From contig NC_086368.1 in NCBI RefSeq assembly GCF_036324505.1, forward strand, positions 1,054,001-1,118,000: a stretch of DNA of 64,000 nucleotides. The letters are read 5' to 3'. Shown in pieces: positions 38,466 to 52,089 of this stretch. Source of the stretch: Eleginops maclovinus. Taxonomy: Eukaryota > Chordata > Actinopteri > Perciformes > Eleginopidae. The position numbers and the translations under genes were made by a program. Every line of letters begins with the position of its first letter. Positions within the stretch are counted from its first letter, which is position 1. Below the pieces are notes generated by a model that saw only the letters and a program-made list of their open reading frames with translations, was not told the origin of the DNA and ran no database searches.

Positions 38466-41400
38466 TAGGGGTGGCACGGATCACAAAACTCACGGTTCAC
38501 GGTGTATCACGGTTTGAGGTCCACGGTTTACGGTTTTGTACGGTTCTTGGTGTTTTTTTACTTTTTTATCGTAGCCCCATAATACACGCCGTTACACCAG
38601 TGGAACACTGTAATAGTCACTGAAAAGATTTACTACCACAGCACAACACTTCTATGACATTACACAGTGCCTTTAGCAATGCATTACAACTTGGTCCTTG
38701 CCATTCTGGTAACAGCCAGTTTATAACAGGAGCCCTGTCTCTGAGAATATTCTTAGGCAGATGCTATTACTAACCATAGTTTAGGATACAGCATTTAAAA
38801 GGGTATACAATTATAGTTATAATGTAATAATAATGCACAAACTTGAATTTCAATTGACTCTTAGCACACTGTTTTAACAATCTCAGAAAGGTAGTATTTT
38901 GATAGAGCAAGAGGGAAGACATGGATGATTTCAACATGTTTTACTTTATTACTCAAAATAAGTGTCAGAATGTTTGCTGTCCTTTGAACAGGCGAACACA
39001 ATTGCCTATGAGAACATGAGGCCGTAAACATAATATGAGCCCACCATCCAACAGCCTAACAGAAAACAAAATCAACAACTCTTCTAATCCCTGAGAGTGA
39101 GGATGTATTTTTTTTCACTTGAAATTAAAGTGTAGTGCTTTGAAACATATGGCTGGATTTGGTATCTAAACTTAAAGGGCCAGTGCCACTGTTATATTAA
39201 CAAAATTTCGAACAAAATACACACAGACACAATCAGTATAAAATATTGCAATAGAACCAAACACTGCACTGTTTAAAACAGCCTTCCCCCTTCACTTAAT
39301 TCTCATATTCTTCTGCATGAAAATGAGTTTTGTCAACATTTTCTGGCAAGAGACGAGACCTACTTGCAGTTACAATGTCCCCTGCTGTGGAAAAAACCCG
39401 CTCACTTGGCACAGATGTACCTGGGACAGCCAGGTCACGTTGTGCCAACTTTGCTACATGGGGGATACTTATGTGCGTTGGTCTTCCACCATGCGAGGGG
39501 ATTTTCATCCACAGAGATGCAGCCTGTTTCCATGTATGAAGTGACCTCTTCACGAATTATATCTTGGAAAGGCTTTGTGCTTCTTGCCTGTGTTGTAAAA
39601 AAATCAGCAAAAACTGTTGCCATGGCAGATTTTTTTTGGGGGGGAGGAGAGGTCTCTGACGGCCCGGATTCCGCTCCTGGGGATGAACTGGCTGCCTGGG
39701 CTTCACGGTGTTGTTGAGCCTGACAAGATTCAGAAAATAAAATAGACATTTGGGGAAATGTTAATGACATAAAGCACTCATGACAGTGACACAGTTACAG
39801 TATGTTGCACAGGGCAGTGTGGAATATAAACATATTACAAAGGCAAAAAAAAGATTAAATCCAGTTTATAATTGATAAATAACATTTAGGCCTATTTTAG
39901 ATATCACCAGAAAATCAGAATAGCCTACCTGCTTTTCGAGGTTCACAATTTCCAATGTGAGATCCTCCCAGATTTTCTTTAGACAGGCTTCATCCAGATA
40001 AGGCAAGGACTTGAACCTCGGATCCAGTGCTGTGGCTCTGTGCAGATAATCCTGTATGCTTGGATCACTGTATCTCGATTGAAGGTCTTTGGTGATTGCT
40101 GCCTTGGCGTCTTTGATGGCAGAACTGTCTTCTGCACTTGGCGTCATTGTTTTTAGTACCATCCTCTGCAGTGGCATAATCATTGAGACAGAGGGGGATG
40201 TTTCTGTGCTCATCAGGGTGGTCACATTCTTCAGTGGCTTAAGAACATCAATGAGGCCCTCAGTCAGCTTTGTTTCATTGTCGTTTAACAGGGAAATGTC
40301 CTTGTTTTTTTTTTTATGTCTTTGTCCGTCACGGCGGAATAGATGGCCGCCTGTTGCTCCACATAGCGCTCCAACATATCGTAGGTGGAGTTCGAACGAG
40401 TTGGCACGTTGTGAATTAACTTGTGGTCTGCAACGTCAGCATGTCCTGCTTTGTTTTCAGGATGAAGGCGGCTGTTGTGCTTCGATGGAAAAAAGTAACC
40501 ACCTTTCTGACTCTTGCCAGCAGTCGCGAGATTTGGGCTGTAGAGATGGCGCTTTTGGCTGCCAGGTTGACTGTAATGAGCAAAGCAGGAGATCTGTGGC
40601 CAAGCCCCTCCGTCAAACCTACTGCATTCACTATTTTTCCTGGCATTGCCGTTTGACGGGAAGTGCCTTTTGCCCCCCAAAAACTTCCATTCCTCCACCA
40701 CCTCTCGTATTTTTTTTAAAAAAGAAACGCTTTGGTTGTCTATATTGGGCCATTTGTAATACCACTTCGAAACTCCCTTGGGGTTAATGTGGGGGGGCAG
40801 TCACTGTCAGGTAATTTTTCCGGGACCTAGAACCATCCTCCGCGTAAAGGCTACGTGCATGCCAAAGACAACTCCTCACTATTTCCTCCCTTGTCTCGTC
40901 ATATAATTTTGGGAAATCACATTGGTCCAAAAGTACTGCAGGGGGGCATGACGTACCGGGGCCCCAACCCTTCACCAAAATTCATAAACCCCTTACCCTC
41001 CACCACCGAGGCTCATGTCTTTTGCGAGAATATACCAATAGCTTTTGAAATTGATTTCACCTTGCTGTGCCCCCAAACCAAGGCGTTTAAATGCCGCACT
41101 GTTTTGTGAATTTTTTTTTGGGCGGCCCCTCCCCTCACCCTACGGACACATTTGGTGAATTCAAAATTCCCGGGGCATTTTGGGAAGGTTTCCACAGCGT
41201 CCCAATGCGTTTTTTGAAATGCTTCATATTTTTAACTTGATCGACGTTTTTTTTGCCATACATGTGGTGGGTGAAATGACCCCCAAATGTTTTTAAAAAA
41301 GGATTTATCTGGGCCCTGGGCCCCCCTTCTCCACTCCCACTTGCCAGTTTGTAAACCTGACACACCTCGACCTTTTAGCTTTCCTTCTTCGCGCAAATTT

Positions 41401-41563
41401 AAAACCACGGGTAACTACGGGCTTAGCAAAAATGAAACGCGAACGCCCCTAAAAAAAAAAAAAAAAAAAAAAAAAACCGGGGACTCCGTACGTGCACAGA
41501 CGCACCGCACCGTGGCAAGAAAACCGTACGGTTGGGTTTTTTTTCCCAAAACCGGCATCCCTA
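38466..41563 (-). mobile_element. hAT transposon (ZBED1-like), 3.1 kb (hAT D)
   Basis: The left end TAGGGGTGGCACGGATCAC, with subterminal CACGGTT repeats, pairs with the inverted right end TAGGGATGCCGGTTTTGGG (subterminal CCGTACGG). ATGTAGAG (38458-38465) and ATGTGAG (41564-41570) look like an imperfect 8-bp target duplication. The transposase gene runs on the minus strand. A 26-A run at 41451-41476 lies inside near the right end. Confidence 0.75.
39296..41100 (-). pseudogene. ZBED1-like hAT transposase pseudogene
   Basis: N- to C-terminal on the minus strand: KSISKAIGIFSQKT and ASVVEGKGF (about 41085-40990), FPKLYDETREEIVRS and NYLTVTA (40910-40790), then LARVRKVVTFFHRSTTAA (about 40530) and VPTRSNSTYDMLERYVEQQAAIYSA (about 40400-40330; the family has TRWNSTYDML, so Trp is Ser here). 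Next, TTLMSTETSPSVSMI (40225-), RATALDPRFKSLPYLDEA (40050-) and, after a gap, NPLAWWK and VAKLAQRDLAVPGTSVPSERVFSTAGDI (about 39455-39370), the hAT dimerisation domain. Several frameshifts are present and no readable BED finger was found. Nonfunctional. Confidence 0.75.
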
Positions 41564-41589
41564 ATGTGAGTGAAAAAGATTTTAAAAAA

Positions 41590-42140
41590 AAAGGCAATTA
41601 CGTGTTTTGATTTTTGATTGATTCTCAATTATAAAAAAATGAAAACATCTTTGACAATCAACATATTAATCCATAAAAGGGGGGGATTTGGTACAGTAGA
41701 TATTATAAATTACATAATGTCTGCTTTTTTTGTTACATCAAAAATAAATAGAATATCTTCAATCGGGAATATTTGATAAAAACAATCGGACATTAGAATG
41801 TGTGTATTTTGTAATTTTAAAACATTTAATTATAAGAAAACTTTAAATGGATAAAAAGGGGTTATTTTGGAAAGTTAGGTTAGTTCTCCCTTTTAAAGTA
41901 TTTAAATAGGTGGTTTAGGGGGGTGGGGGGGTTTTTTTTAAATATAAAAAAGGGTAAATGTAGATTTAAGGGGAAGGGGATGGAGGGAAGATTTAATTTA
42001 AGAGGGGTTTTGATTTGATTTGTCGATTCATTATTTAGATATGGTGTGTTGAGGGGGTTGGGGCAGATGGGGAGATTGTTTATGTTTTTTGTTTGTTTTG
42101 ATTGGCGATTGGGTTTTTTTTATAATTAAAAAAAAATTGT
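41590..42140. other. G/T-rich, homopolymer-rich sequence
   Basis: Long G and T runs, few C. No gene. Looks like degraded or poorly resolved sequence. Confidence 0.5.
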
Positions 42141-43656
42141 GAATTATACCTTATCTTTGATTTTGCATCATCTGATCCAAGCAGTCATGTGTACTATCAC
42201 TTTCACACCTTGCACCTGAGCAGGTTTGTTATGGTTTATGCATTGAGTTTATGTGGCATTGAATGGAAAACCATTGGCCCATTTCCATTAGCTGCAGTCA
42301 AAATTTAAGATCGAATTACATTGGTTGTTTGCAACGAAATCATGATCTCTCCATCTCTCTGTCCTCACAGATTTCCCCTGTGATTTATTCTAAACATAGC
42401 TGCTGTGTCATGCAGGTGTAACTTAAATGTCACTACAGGAAACTATAACTTTCAATACATATTTTTTTGTTAGAATGTTGAAAAGTAATGTTTGAACATT
42501 ACTGCACAAATTAATCTCCATACAACACAAGTTCTATCACAGACTGGCTCCACGAAATGGGGCTTACGTTTTCATGTTTTTCCTCCATTGAACCACTGGG
42601 TGCTGCACCTAAATCGGCGGAGCTCTCTGGATGATCCACTTGATAATCAGTTGTAGTCCTCCAGTGATGACTTCTCCTGGTTTTGTTCCTCAAGGATCGT
42701 CTCAGCCTTGTCCTAGTCTATACAGAATTCAGATGATCAACACATTGTAAGATTATACAGCCACATATTGTCCAACTGTTCAAAAAAATTCCGGAACTTG
42801 TTATAAGTGTAGGGAGAATTCAGTGGAGCAAATAGAACCTCTTGTTGCAACTCAACTATCACCCTTGATTCAGTTTTTGATTTTGCAAGCTTCTTGTTCC
42901 TAATAGATTCAACATTGAATTAAGACACTACATTTATCCTCACAAATCACTGAGGATAACAGTGAATGTACAGTGCACATTTAATAAGACCAACAGTAGC
43001 CTATATTCACTGTTGTCCTCCGGAATGACACTTTAAGTGAGAAAGGCCCGCAGCAGCTAAGCGCCTCTCTGGCGGCGCACCTTCACTTATCATACACGCA
43101 TACACGAGTCTTTAATCAAATTCTGTGGCCCATTACTATTCAGTAATTACTCCGTTATTTTCATTTTAGAATCTGAAATACATGTTTGTCTAGCCTGGCT
43201 ATAACCAGACCAAGCTCAATCTTATTTAAGCTGCAGGGCGAAATCAAACCGCCGGCAGATCGGGTCGGGTTTACCCAGTCTAATGTTTGTCCACAATGGG
43301 CTACCACTTGATAACCACCTCCCGCCCCAGATTTCACAATTAATAGCCTATCAATATAAATACAATATAGTATTGATACGAGGCAGAAGATATATTACCT
43401 TCATTGGACTCTCCTCTGGGGGCTCGAGGTCCGGTGATGCATCAGATACCGGTGTCACGTCTTTAGCCAGTGTGGTTGTGTAGACGCGCAACATCCTTAG
43501 TTTGGTCTGCTCGTACAGCTGGCCCACTGTGACTTCAGGGGATACAGCGCTGTGACTATAATCACAAATATCAAATTCAAAGTTTGCCATCGGCCCTTTG
43601 GACGAATGTCCATTTGGAAAAAACAAGCCTTTGCCTGTCTCCAGCAGTTCTCATCA
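42141..43656 (-). other. Possible spliced minus-strand exons, unrecognised
   Basis: A frame starting at 43591 reads MANFEFDICDYSHSAVSPEVTVGQLYEQTKLRMLRVYTTTLAKD..PPEESPMK and is followed by a GGTAATAT donor-like site near 43401. A second block (about 42715-42570) reads TRLRRSLRNKTRRSHHWRTTTDY..MEEKHENV and ends at GTAAGC, with TATAG before it. They could be exons of one transcript. No family is recognised; the function is unknown. Confidence 0.25.
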
Positions 43657-45120
43657 TTATTGATTTAGAAATATTTTGTTCAGGGATGCCTGGAGACTTC
43701 CGACCAGGCCGCTCAGGAAACCAACTTGAGGCTTCAGCTTCTCAAGGTGATGATTGAGGGACAAGACGGATGGAACAACTGCACTGATTGTGAAGACCTT
43801 CTCTCCCTGTGTCAAATCAATTGCTTCTCCAAACAGCTTCAAGATGTCCACCAACTCCTTCAACAGATTCCACTCTCGTGGTTTGAATGACAACTCCTTA
43901 TGCCCAGCCTTTTCTAGAATGGCACAGAGCTTTAGATGATCACACTGGAGAACTGCCTTTACTTGCCTCAGTGTTGAGTTCCATCTTGTGTTGACTGCAG
44001 CAGGGATGCCTTTCTGTTCCCCAAATTCACTATCAAACACATCTTTGAATGTTGTGCTTGTGTGCAGCAATGAGCTAAGTTTTGATAACTTGGAAAGAGA
44101 AGGTTATGCCACTTTTGTTTCTTTCAAACCGTCTCCCACCACCAGCTGAAGGGTATGTGCAAAACACTGCAGGCGCTGTTTCTTTGCCATAGCAGCATCT
44201 ACTGTTTGCTGTTCTTCCAGGGTTAAGTCACACCAGAGATCAGGGTCATCAAGATGATCTCCGTCATCATCCTCTTGTTCACTGGGGAAGCACACAGTGA
44301 ATGCCTTTCGCATGTTAGCAGCACTGTCACTAATAATGTAGTCCAATTTATCTTTGATGTTGTATTCATCGCATATTGACTCAATTTGGTCACAGATTCG
44401 TTCAGCTGTGTGTGAGCCTTTGAAGCGATTGCAGGCCAACAGATTTGTATTTAGCTGTATCCTCTCTTTAGCTGTCTCTTTCTCTATCCAGTGGGACAGT
44501 GACACCAAGGAATCCCCTCATCTTTCGGTCAGACCAAATGTCCACAGTGACTGAAACATGCTCAGTGTTGCTCGATTGAGTTTTTAATCTTGAACGTCTC
44601 TCCCAGCGAGGCTCTCTGTTTTTGATGTCAATGTTCTGCGACACACTGGGCTGTACTTACTGTCAATTACTGTCAGAAAGTGCCGGAAACTCTTGTGTTC
44701 CACAATAGACAGTGGAAGGTTGCAATCAATAATCAAGTCGGACAGTATTGTGTTACTGATAGCCTTCTGCTGTGGATGACTCATGCTGTAATGCGCTTCA
44801 CGACTGTCCAAGAATTGTGAGATTGAAGGCTGTTGTGGTTCATCTATGATGCTTCTACTCACCTGGTATTCTTCACATCTGTAACAGGTAAGCATATAAA
44901 ACAGATGTCAGAAAGTCCCTTATAGCCACACATAAATTGCATTTGAAACGATCTCCTCATATATCAATGCTAACATTGTGTTAATATTTATTTTTGTATT
45001 ATGATGAATTGTATTGTATACTGTAAGATTGGGTTTGTTTTAACATTACATTGATACAATACATTACCATTTTCAGTGTACACTTACTATATTAATTTAT
45101 ATCTTTCCTGCTTTACCTTG

Positions 45121-45455
45121 AAGCAGCCCTTTCCGACAGGAAACTGAAGTATGCTTGTTAATTCACTCTCTCCAGCACACCTGATTCCATTGGCAAAAAC
45201 AGCAATTTGACCTGCATCACACAGAAATTGCTGGTCTACTGCTGGCTCAATGATTAAGTTTAATTGTGCTATTCTATGTCTTCGTTGATAGTTCAGCTTT
45301 GTTGTGATTTACCTAAATTACATAAACGACCTGAATGAGGCAGCAGTAGACTAGCAACTCCTTTGTGCTGCAAAGTAAAATAGCCATTTTTGTCAATGGA
45401 ATCTGGTGTGCTGGAGAGAGTGAGATGTACTTAGTTTTCCTATTGGAAAAAATCG
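45121..45455. repeat. Foldback (inverted-repeat) element 1
   Basis: The left arm (about 45135-45255) is the inverse of the right arm (about 45340-45455). Shared pieces include CACTCTCTCCAGCACACC, GATTCCATTG and GTCTACTGCTG. The loop is about 80 bp. It lies in the intron of the hAT C gene. Confidence 0.85.
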
Positions 45456-45632
45456 TCTGGCAGCAAGCTAAAATGGTACACATATTCATAATATAAAGTA
45501 CATTAAACTGACCTTGATTTGATTAGGCTTGCTTTAGTGTTGCTGCTGGCAGCAGTCTATTGTGTAAATCCACTGACTAGCTGCTAAGTACATACAATCT
45601 CTCTTCAAAAAATCCTAAACTATCCTTTTACA

Positions 45633-46247
45633 ATATGAGTATGGATAAGTTTACTATTTTGCACTTTGAGCCCCATTTCTGGTTTGTCTAGGATGAAATA
45701 GTGTGTTTGACACCGACATTTTAACGATTGGTCCCCAATGCTTCATGTACGGGCATTCATAAAGCGGTCCTTAAATCAACCTTAAACGTTCGTTTTCAAA
45801 GATGTGCAACTCACCGAGTGCTCACTGGTTAGTGGTGATGTTCCAAAACGAGTGTCTTAGCGAAATAGTTTCTGTCGTGTTTAATGTGACATTTTGTATT
45901 CCAAATATCAAGCGGAAGTTAATAGCCTACTCAGTGAGGTATCTGAAAACATAGCTAGTTCCACAATAGCAAATAACACGGATGGAAACCAAATATTTTG
46001 CCGATATATTTTTTTAAAACAACTACGAACACCACTTACCACTCGGTGAGTTGCTCATCCTTGAAAATGAATGTTTATGGTTGTTTTAAGGACAATGTTA
46101 TGAATGCCTGTAGCCAACCATTCTGAAGCAGGGGGTGATTCCAAATTAGCCAAAAGCTGGAGACTGGACCAATCGTCAACATTTGTATTTCATCTAAGAC
46201 GACCCAGAAAGGGGGCTCAAAGTGCAAAATAGTGAACTTATCCATTA
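45633..46247. repeat. Foldback (inverted-repeat) element 2
   Basis: About 210-bp arms at 45633-45840 and 46030-46247 are inverse copies with about 80-85% identity by eye. Shared pieces include ATTTTGCACTTTGAGCCCC, CGATTGGTCC, GGCATTCATAA and GCAACTCACCGAGTG. The spacer is about 190 bp. It is also inside the hAT C intron, so it is probably a MITE that inserted there. Confidence 0.85.
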
Positions 46248-46689
46248 ATGAACCCACAGGAGATACCGTTTAGCATGTTCGTAAGCCAAGGTGACGTTTA
46301 CAGTCTCGTTGATATGTAGCTAGCTAGCAATTAGCCAATAAGCTAGTGTTAGCTTTCATTCAAAACTTACCGTTCTTTGTGCAACTTCAAATGTCGAACG
46401 AAGTTGGAAGTTGTCGCATCTCCATCTGTTATCTTCGTCCTGCATGTTTTACGGACTGCAGTTCTTTTTTTGTTGACCACCTCAAAGTTTTTAAATCCAA
46501 ATGAAACTACCTGTGGTATCATTGTCGCCTACTTGGCGCCTTATAGTTTGTTCCGCCTCATTGGTTGTCCAGTACTTTGATTGGTTGGATGCTGTCAGAT
46601 CAAAACAACGTGGATCTAATTTGATTGGATGTCGTGACACACACGTTACGCACACAGGTGCACACAGGTGCAAAGAGAGATAGCGCTGT

Positions 46690-46907
46690 CCATGTCAACA
46701 TACTTTTTAATCTTTGGGTTTGGGGAAAGTAGCAAGTCTTTTCGAGTCAAAAGGGGCAAGTCCAAGTCCAAATTCGAGTCACTGATGTTAAAGTCAAAGT
46801 CAAAGTGCAAGTCTTTTTAGATTTTGTCAAGTCAAGTCTAAAGTCATCAAATTCATGACTGGAGTCTGACTGGAGTCCAAGTCATGTGACTCGAGTCCAC
46901 AACTCTG
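46690..46907 (-). mobile_element. hAT C terminal region with AAGTC subterminal repeats
   Basis: Dense AAGTC/GAGTC words end with GTGACTCGAGTCCACAACTCTG. Inverted, this gives a CAGAGTTGTGGACTCGAGTC terminus just upstream of exon 1 of the hAT C gene, where its 5' end is expected. The other end was not found nearby. Confidence 0.6.
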
Positions 46908-48527
46908 CTAAACACACCGCCTCCAACTCTCACTCATTGATGCTACAATATTAATTATTATTGTGTGGACCTTAGAGTAGAAAACAACTTGAAAAGTTTG
47001 AGAACAGCCCTTCTTCCTACGACGCTGTAGACAGATAACCACTCGAAAGTTGACTGTGGACCAGTTACTGAACAGAAAGTAGGAGAAGACACTGGCTGAG
47101 CATCCATTGTAAACTTATCATATCATTGTATCAATAAATCCTGTTCAATTTAGATGAAAAGCTTCTTGGATTCTTTTCGCCTATTTCTACTATAGTATTT
47201 AGAAACCTACACCCCTCAGCTACCGGCCTCATCAACAAGGCCCGGAACCCCCTCTGACAATGGGTTTTATCCCCCCCAATACTTCAAGCCTTTACTGTAC
47301 CTTTTAGGCAAAGCAAACTGGTTCCCAATGATTGCTAAAGACTGTAAGGTGCAGCAGAAAGCAGAGACCATGTGTCAGTTATCACACTCCAACAGACCTG
47401 ATACTTTCCCGTCATGTGCATACACTTTAATAACAGCTTGTCAGTTTGTTGGCAATTTTCCATCTGTGTTAGCAGTAGCTACAGTGTTACTTTTTGATGC
47501 ATATTTGTTACATCTGGTATCCTTGGAAAAGGCAAAGGATCTCCATACTTTGAATTTGTCAATAGTTTACATATTATGTTTGATTCAGTTTAAACAAGAA
47601 GTTTTCAGCAGATTTGCAACATAACATGTTAACTCAACACACATAACTGTTACAATATCAAAACTAAATATGACATTGCAAAATATACATATTATTTAAC
47701 AATCATACATTTTTGGTTATCACCAGTTACAGACTCTTTTGAAATGAATAACAACAAATAATACAAATGTGCTAATACACATTGTTAATTCATCTTAACT
47801 ATTAATTTCCTTTTTGTTTATGTTTGAAATGGTCTGTAAATGAGTCCTGGTGGCGTGGGTGACATTAATCCACTGACTGAACTAAAGTGCTCTCAGGATC
47901 AATTATGACACTGTTGTCCAATCTCAAACAAATAAAGCCCTGGGCAGAGAACATGCTCTGCAATTTAAATTTAGATGACCTTTGACCTTGCCTGTCTCGA
48001 CAGTGATACTGTGATGCAGAGTGATGTGGACGGGGGGGATGGGGGGCTGCAGCTGCTCTCCCTGCAGTCTCCTCCTGCAATGAAGACATGACTATTACAT
48101 AAATAAAGACAATCTTTGGATACATTAGAGACTTATACTCATCTTAAGAAGTATATTTTAAATGCATCAGCAGCATTTTCTATCCAAATATAGTCACAAA
48201 GAGTCGAGATTAGGCGACATAATCCCTGGGGCTGGTTTCTGCTGCATCGTGCTGAGCATCACTCTCTGATAACTGCTGCAGAGGATTAGAGCTCTCCCAT
48301 CTGACAAAAGAGCAACATCTGCATTCTTACGCAGACTGAAGTATGAGACAGCACCAAGGGTTATACAACCACAGTGGTGGGGGAAGGGGGGGGGGTGGCT
48401 TTGCACGGGTGTAGGCCTAATGACACTGCAGATTTGTTGAGCAGCTGCAAACAGGCACATATGTAGGTCTGATTGTTGACTGCAAATCAGAGCTAACACG
48501 GAAACTGTCTGCACTGTGCTGTCGCTG
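46908..48527. other. Intergenic, no gene seen
   Basis: No motif-bearing frame. A pure G run lies near 48380. Confidence 0.45.
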
Positions 48528-49811
<1,284 letters not shown>

Positions 49812-50110
49812 CAGGGATTCCCAAAGTGTGGGGGTGCGCGAGCTGCCACCAGGGGGTGCGCGAGATGAGCCATGTAATGGTGGTCTGGTGTAAAAATAGT
49901 GTTGTTTTTTAAGTGGGATTTTTCCATAGGCTACAATAAAAAACAGGAACAATAAACATTTCCTTTGTAATTCCTTTTATTTTAAATAAAACAACTATAA
50001 TTTATTAGTTTTTGATAGAAACGTAGAAGACTTCAAACAGTTATTGTAGTGGAGCAGATAACATCATATTTTCAGAGGAATCGTTCAAATGGTGATACAA
50101 GCACCAACAT
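49812..50110. mobile_element. hAT-type terminus or MITE (one end seen)
   Basis: CAGGGATTCCCAAAGTGTGG, followed by GGGTGCGCGAG repeated twice within 45 bp, has the layout of ZBED-type hAT ends (CAG..TTC.CAAAGTG). No opposite end was found, so the right limit is arbitrary. Confidence 0.45.
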
Positions 50111-51047
50111 TGGCACAGATACTCCTTAGACATTACTCTTTTCAAAAAGTACGCGGGCCACTTGAAATTCAAGATGGCCGACCATTTTCAAGATGGCTGC
50201 CATAAGCAGTAATAAATATGCACAGACCTGGCCAATATGGATGATTCTGACATCAATATATACATTTTTTACCATGTAGAATCCAAATATGGGACCCTCA
50301 AACCTCTCGTAACCTTATTTTGGCCTTATTCTGGCCTTAGATAAAAAATAATCCACTATGTTGGCTCACGGGCTAAACCAGGTGAGGGTCTCTGTGTGTG
50401 ATTAAGCATTTTAGACTGTAACACATTGTGCATGAAGACAGCACCCACAGCTGATTGATGTGGAACATATCCCAGGAATAAGAACTGAATTGGATGCACC
50501 CCCAGTGAGGGGGGAGAGAGAGTCAGAAAAGAGTGGATGTCAAGGCACAGCCAGGGCACACTGGTGACATCACACTGCTGTGAAACTCAGCATGGGGTTC
50601 AGTGTCGGATAAACAAGCTTTACTGTAACTAGTAGTAGTGGTAATAGTATAGTTTAGTGTCCCAAATGCTATCGAATTCAAGCCTCACAACAGTTAACTA
50701 TTAGATAGATATTAGTTGTATAGTTAGATAGCCGCACCTGAATCGACAGGGTGTGCCAGCACGGGAGAGCCGAGCCAAGCGTGATGGGACTTTACATAAC
50801 TTTGCATGTAGTCACCCAGAAGGTGTACAGATCGCACTGGGCTTAAATGGCACTGGATAAACGATTGGGCTAGGTGTAGGATTTATGTCTGAACCTAGTT
50901 GTATCCCATATCTGAATGTGTATAGTCATACTGTGGTAAAGGGGGGAAAACGATAAACCCTCAGCCTTACTGCATTAATTCATTCATTACCGAACAAAAT
51001 GGCAAGTTCAGCTCCAGGATTATGAAAATGGAAAACTGACTGAGGCA
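50111..51047. other. Intergenic, no gene seen
   Basis: Contains CAAGATGGCCGACC and CAAGATGGCTGCC 20 bp apart near 50170-50205. No gene seen. Confidence 0.4.
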
Positions 51048-51666
51048 AATGTTGTATTTGCCAAGAGGACAAAGATAGTGAGGATCTAAAATCCCCACCT
51101 AAACGTTATGCATCTCAACAAGATGGCTACACCATGATTGCGACCAATATTCCTCTGTTCCATGCCCTCAATGAGATGCCCATTGTTGTGGATCCAACCA
51201 GACTGGATGAGGGTGGCGGTATAGAAGAAACACTGAGGAGGAACATGGCACAGTACCACCAGAGCTGCCAATATCTTTTCAAGAACACCAAACTGGACAG
51301 GGCAAGAAAGAAAAGGCTTGGACCTCAAAGTGCTCAATCAGAAGAAGGGCAAAACAAACTTCGAATACTACTTTCCAAAGTAACTATACCCAACACTGAA
51401 CATGGCCTTAGCATTTCATATGACAGAGTACTGGAAATATCTGCACAGCTTGGAGATGCAACCGTCAACAGGTACAGAGAGGATGGGGTGGTCTTCCCAC
51501 AGGTTCTGAGGAGAGGGTTGTTCACCACAACAGCCATAGACAACATTGACCACAACCCCACTGCAACAACCCCTTTTCATGGCACCAGCATCTCAGCTTT
51601 CCAACATCCAACCAAAGACAACCAGGGTGAATACCGTGAACCTGTGAGACTTGGAGAGGAGAAGGG
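51048..51666 (+). pseudogene. Uncharacterised protein family, 5' part (split by LINE)
   Basis: One open frame from 51048 reads KCCICQEDKDSEDLKSPPKRYASQ, then GYTMIATNIPLFHALNEMPIVVDPTRLDEGGGIEETLRRN, MAQYHQSCQYLFKNTKLDRARK, then a linker and ISYDRVLEISAQLGDATVNRYREDGVVFPQVLRRGLFTTTAIDNIDHNPTATTPFHGTSISAFQHP. The CxxC and HxxC suggest a zinc-binding N-terminus. I recognise this as a repeated, uncharacterised family annotated in fish and corals; its function is unknown. Just before it is a TGA. The frame then runs into the LINE at about 51667. The rest of the gene continues at 54992. Confidence 0.6.
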
Positions 51667-52013
51667 TTTCAAGAGTTTCAAGGTTTTATTGGTCATATGC
51701 ACAGCATATACAACGTATATGTTGGCAATGAAAATCTTATATCCCATGCTCCTCCAACAACTCAACATACATGGTGTAAATAAGATAAATAAAATAGTGC
51801 AAAAAGAGAGAAGAATATTTACAATAACAACAATAAAGATTTGAGGATGTGAAATATATACATACGGGGAATGAATTGAGAGTATTTAAATACTTTACAC
51901 TGTTGAATGAGGAGGTATGGACAGATGCATATATTATGTATAACAGATGTATATGGCAGATATTTATAATATATAGATATGTGTACTATAAACAGATATG
52001 TATGGCAGATGTG

Positions 52014-52051
<38 letters not shown>

Positions 52052-52089
52052 GTCTACTATAAAAAGATGTGAGTAGACATTCACAGAGC

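Larger units (their letters stand above)
43657..46522 (-). pseudogene. ZBED4-like hAT transposase, two exons, frameshifted (hAT C)
   Basis: Exon 1 (46522-46371) encodes a BED-type finger region (MIPQVVSFGFKNF ... CRTKITDGDATTSNFVRHLKLH) followed by GTAAGT. Exon 2 starts after an AG at 44878. Joining the two in phase 2 gives HKE-R-CEEYQ. Exon 2 contains SISQFLDSREAHYSMSHPQQKAI, HKSFRHFLTVIDSKYSPVCRRTLTS, VDIWSDRKMRGF, NRFKGSHTAERICDQI, DYIISDSAANMRKAF, LQCFAHTLQLVVGDGL and [12 protein letters not shown]. Frame changes lie near 44600, 44510 and 44100. The first zinc Cys of the finger is Arg. No C-terminal dimerisation domain was found. It differs from hAT D in all of these blocks. Confidence 0.75.

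Noticed and set aside
40089..40787. 232-codon plus-strand frame
   Set aside because: Antisense to the ZBED1-like transposase, whose motifs are on the minus strand.
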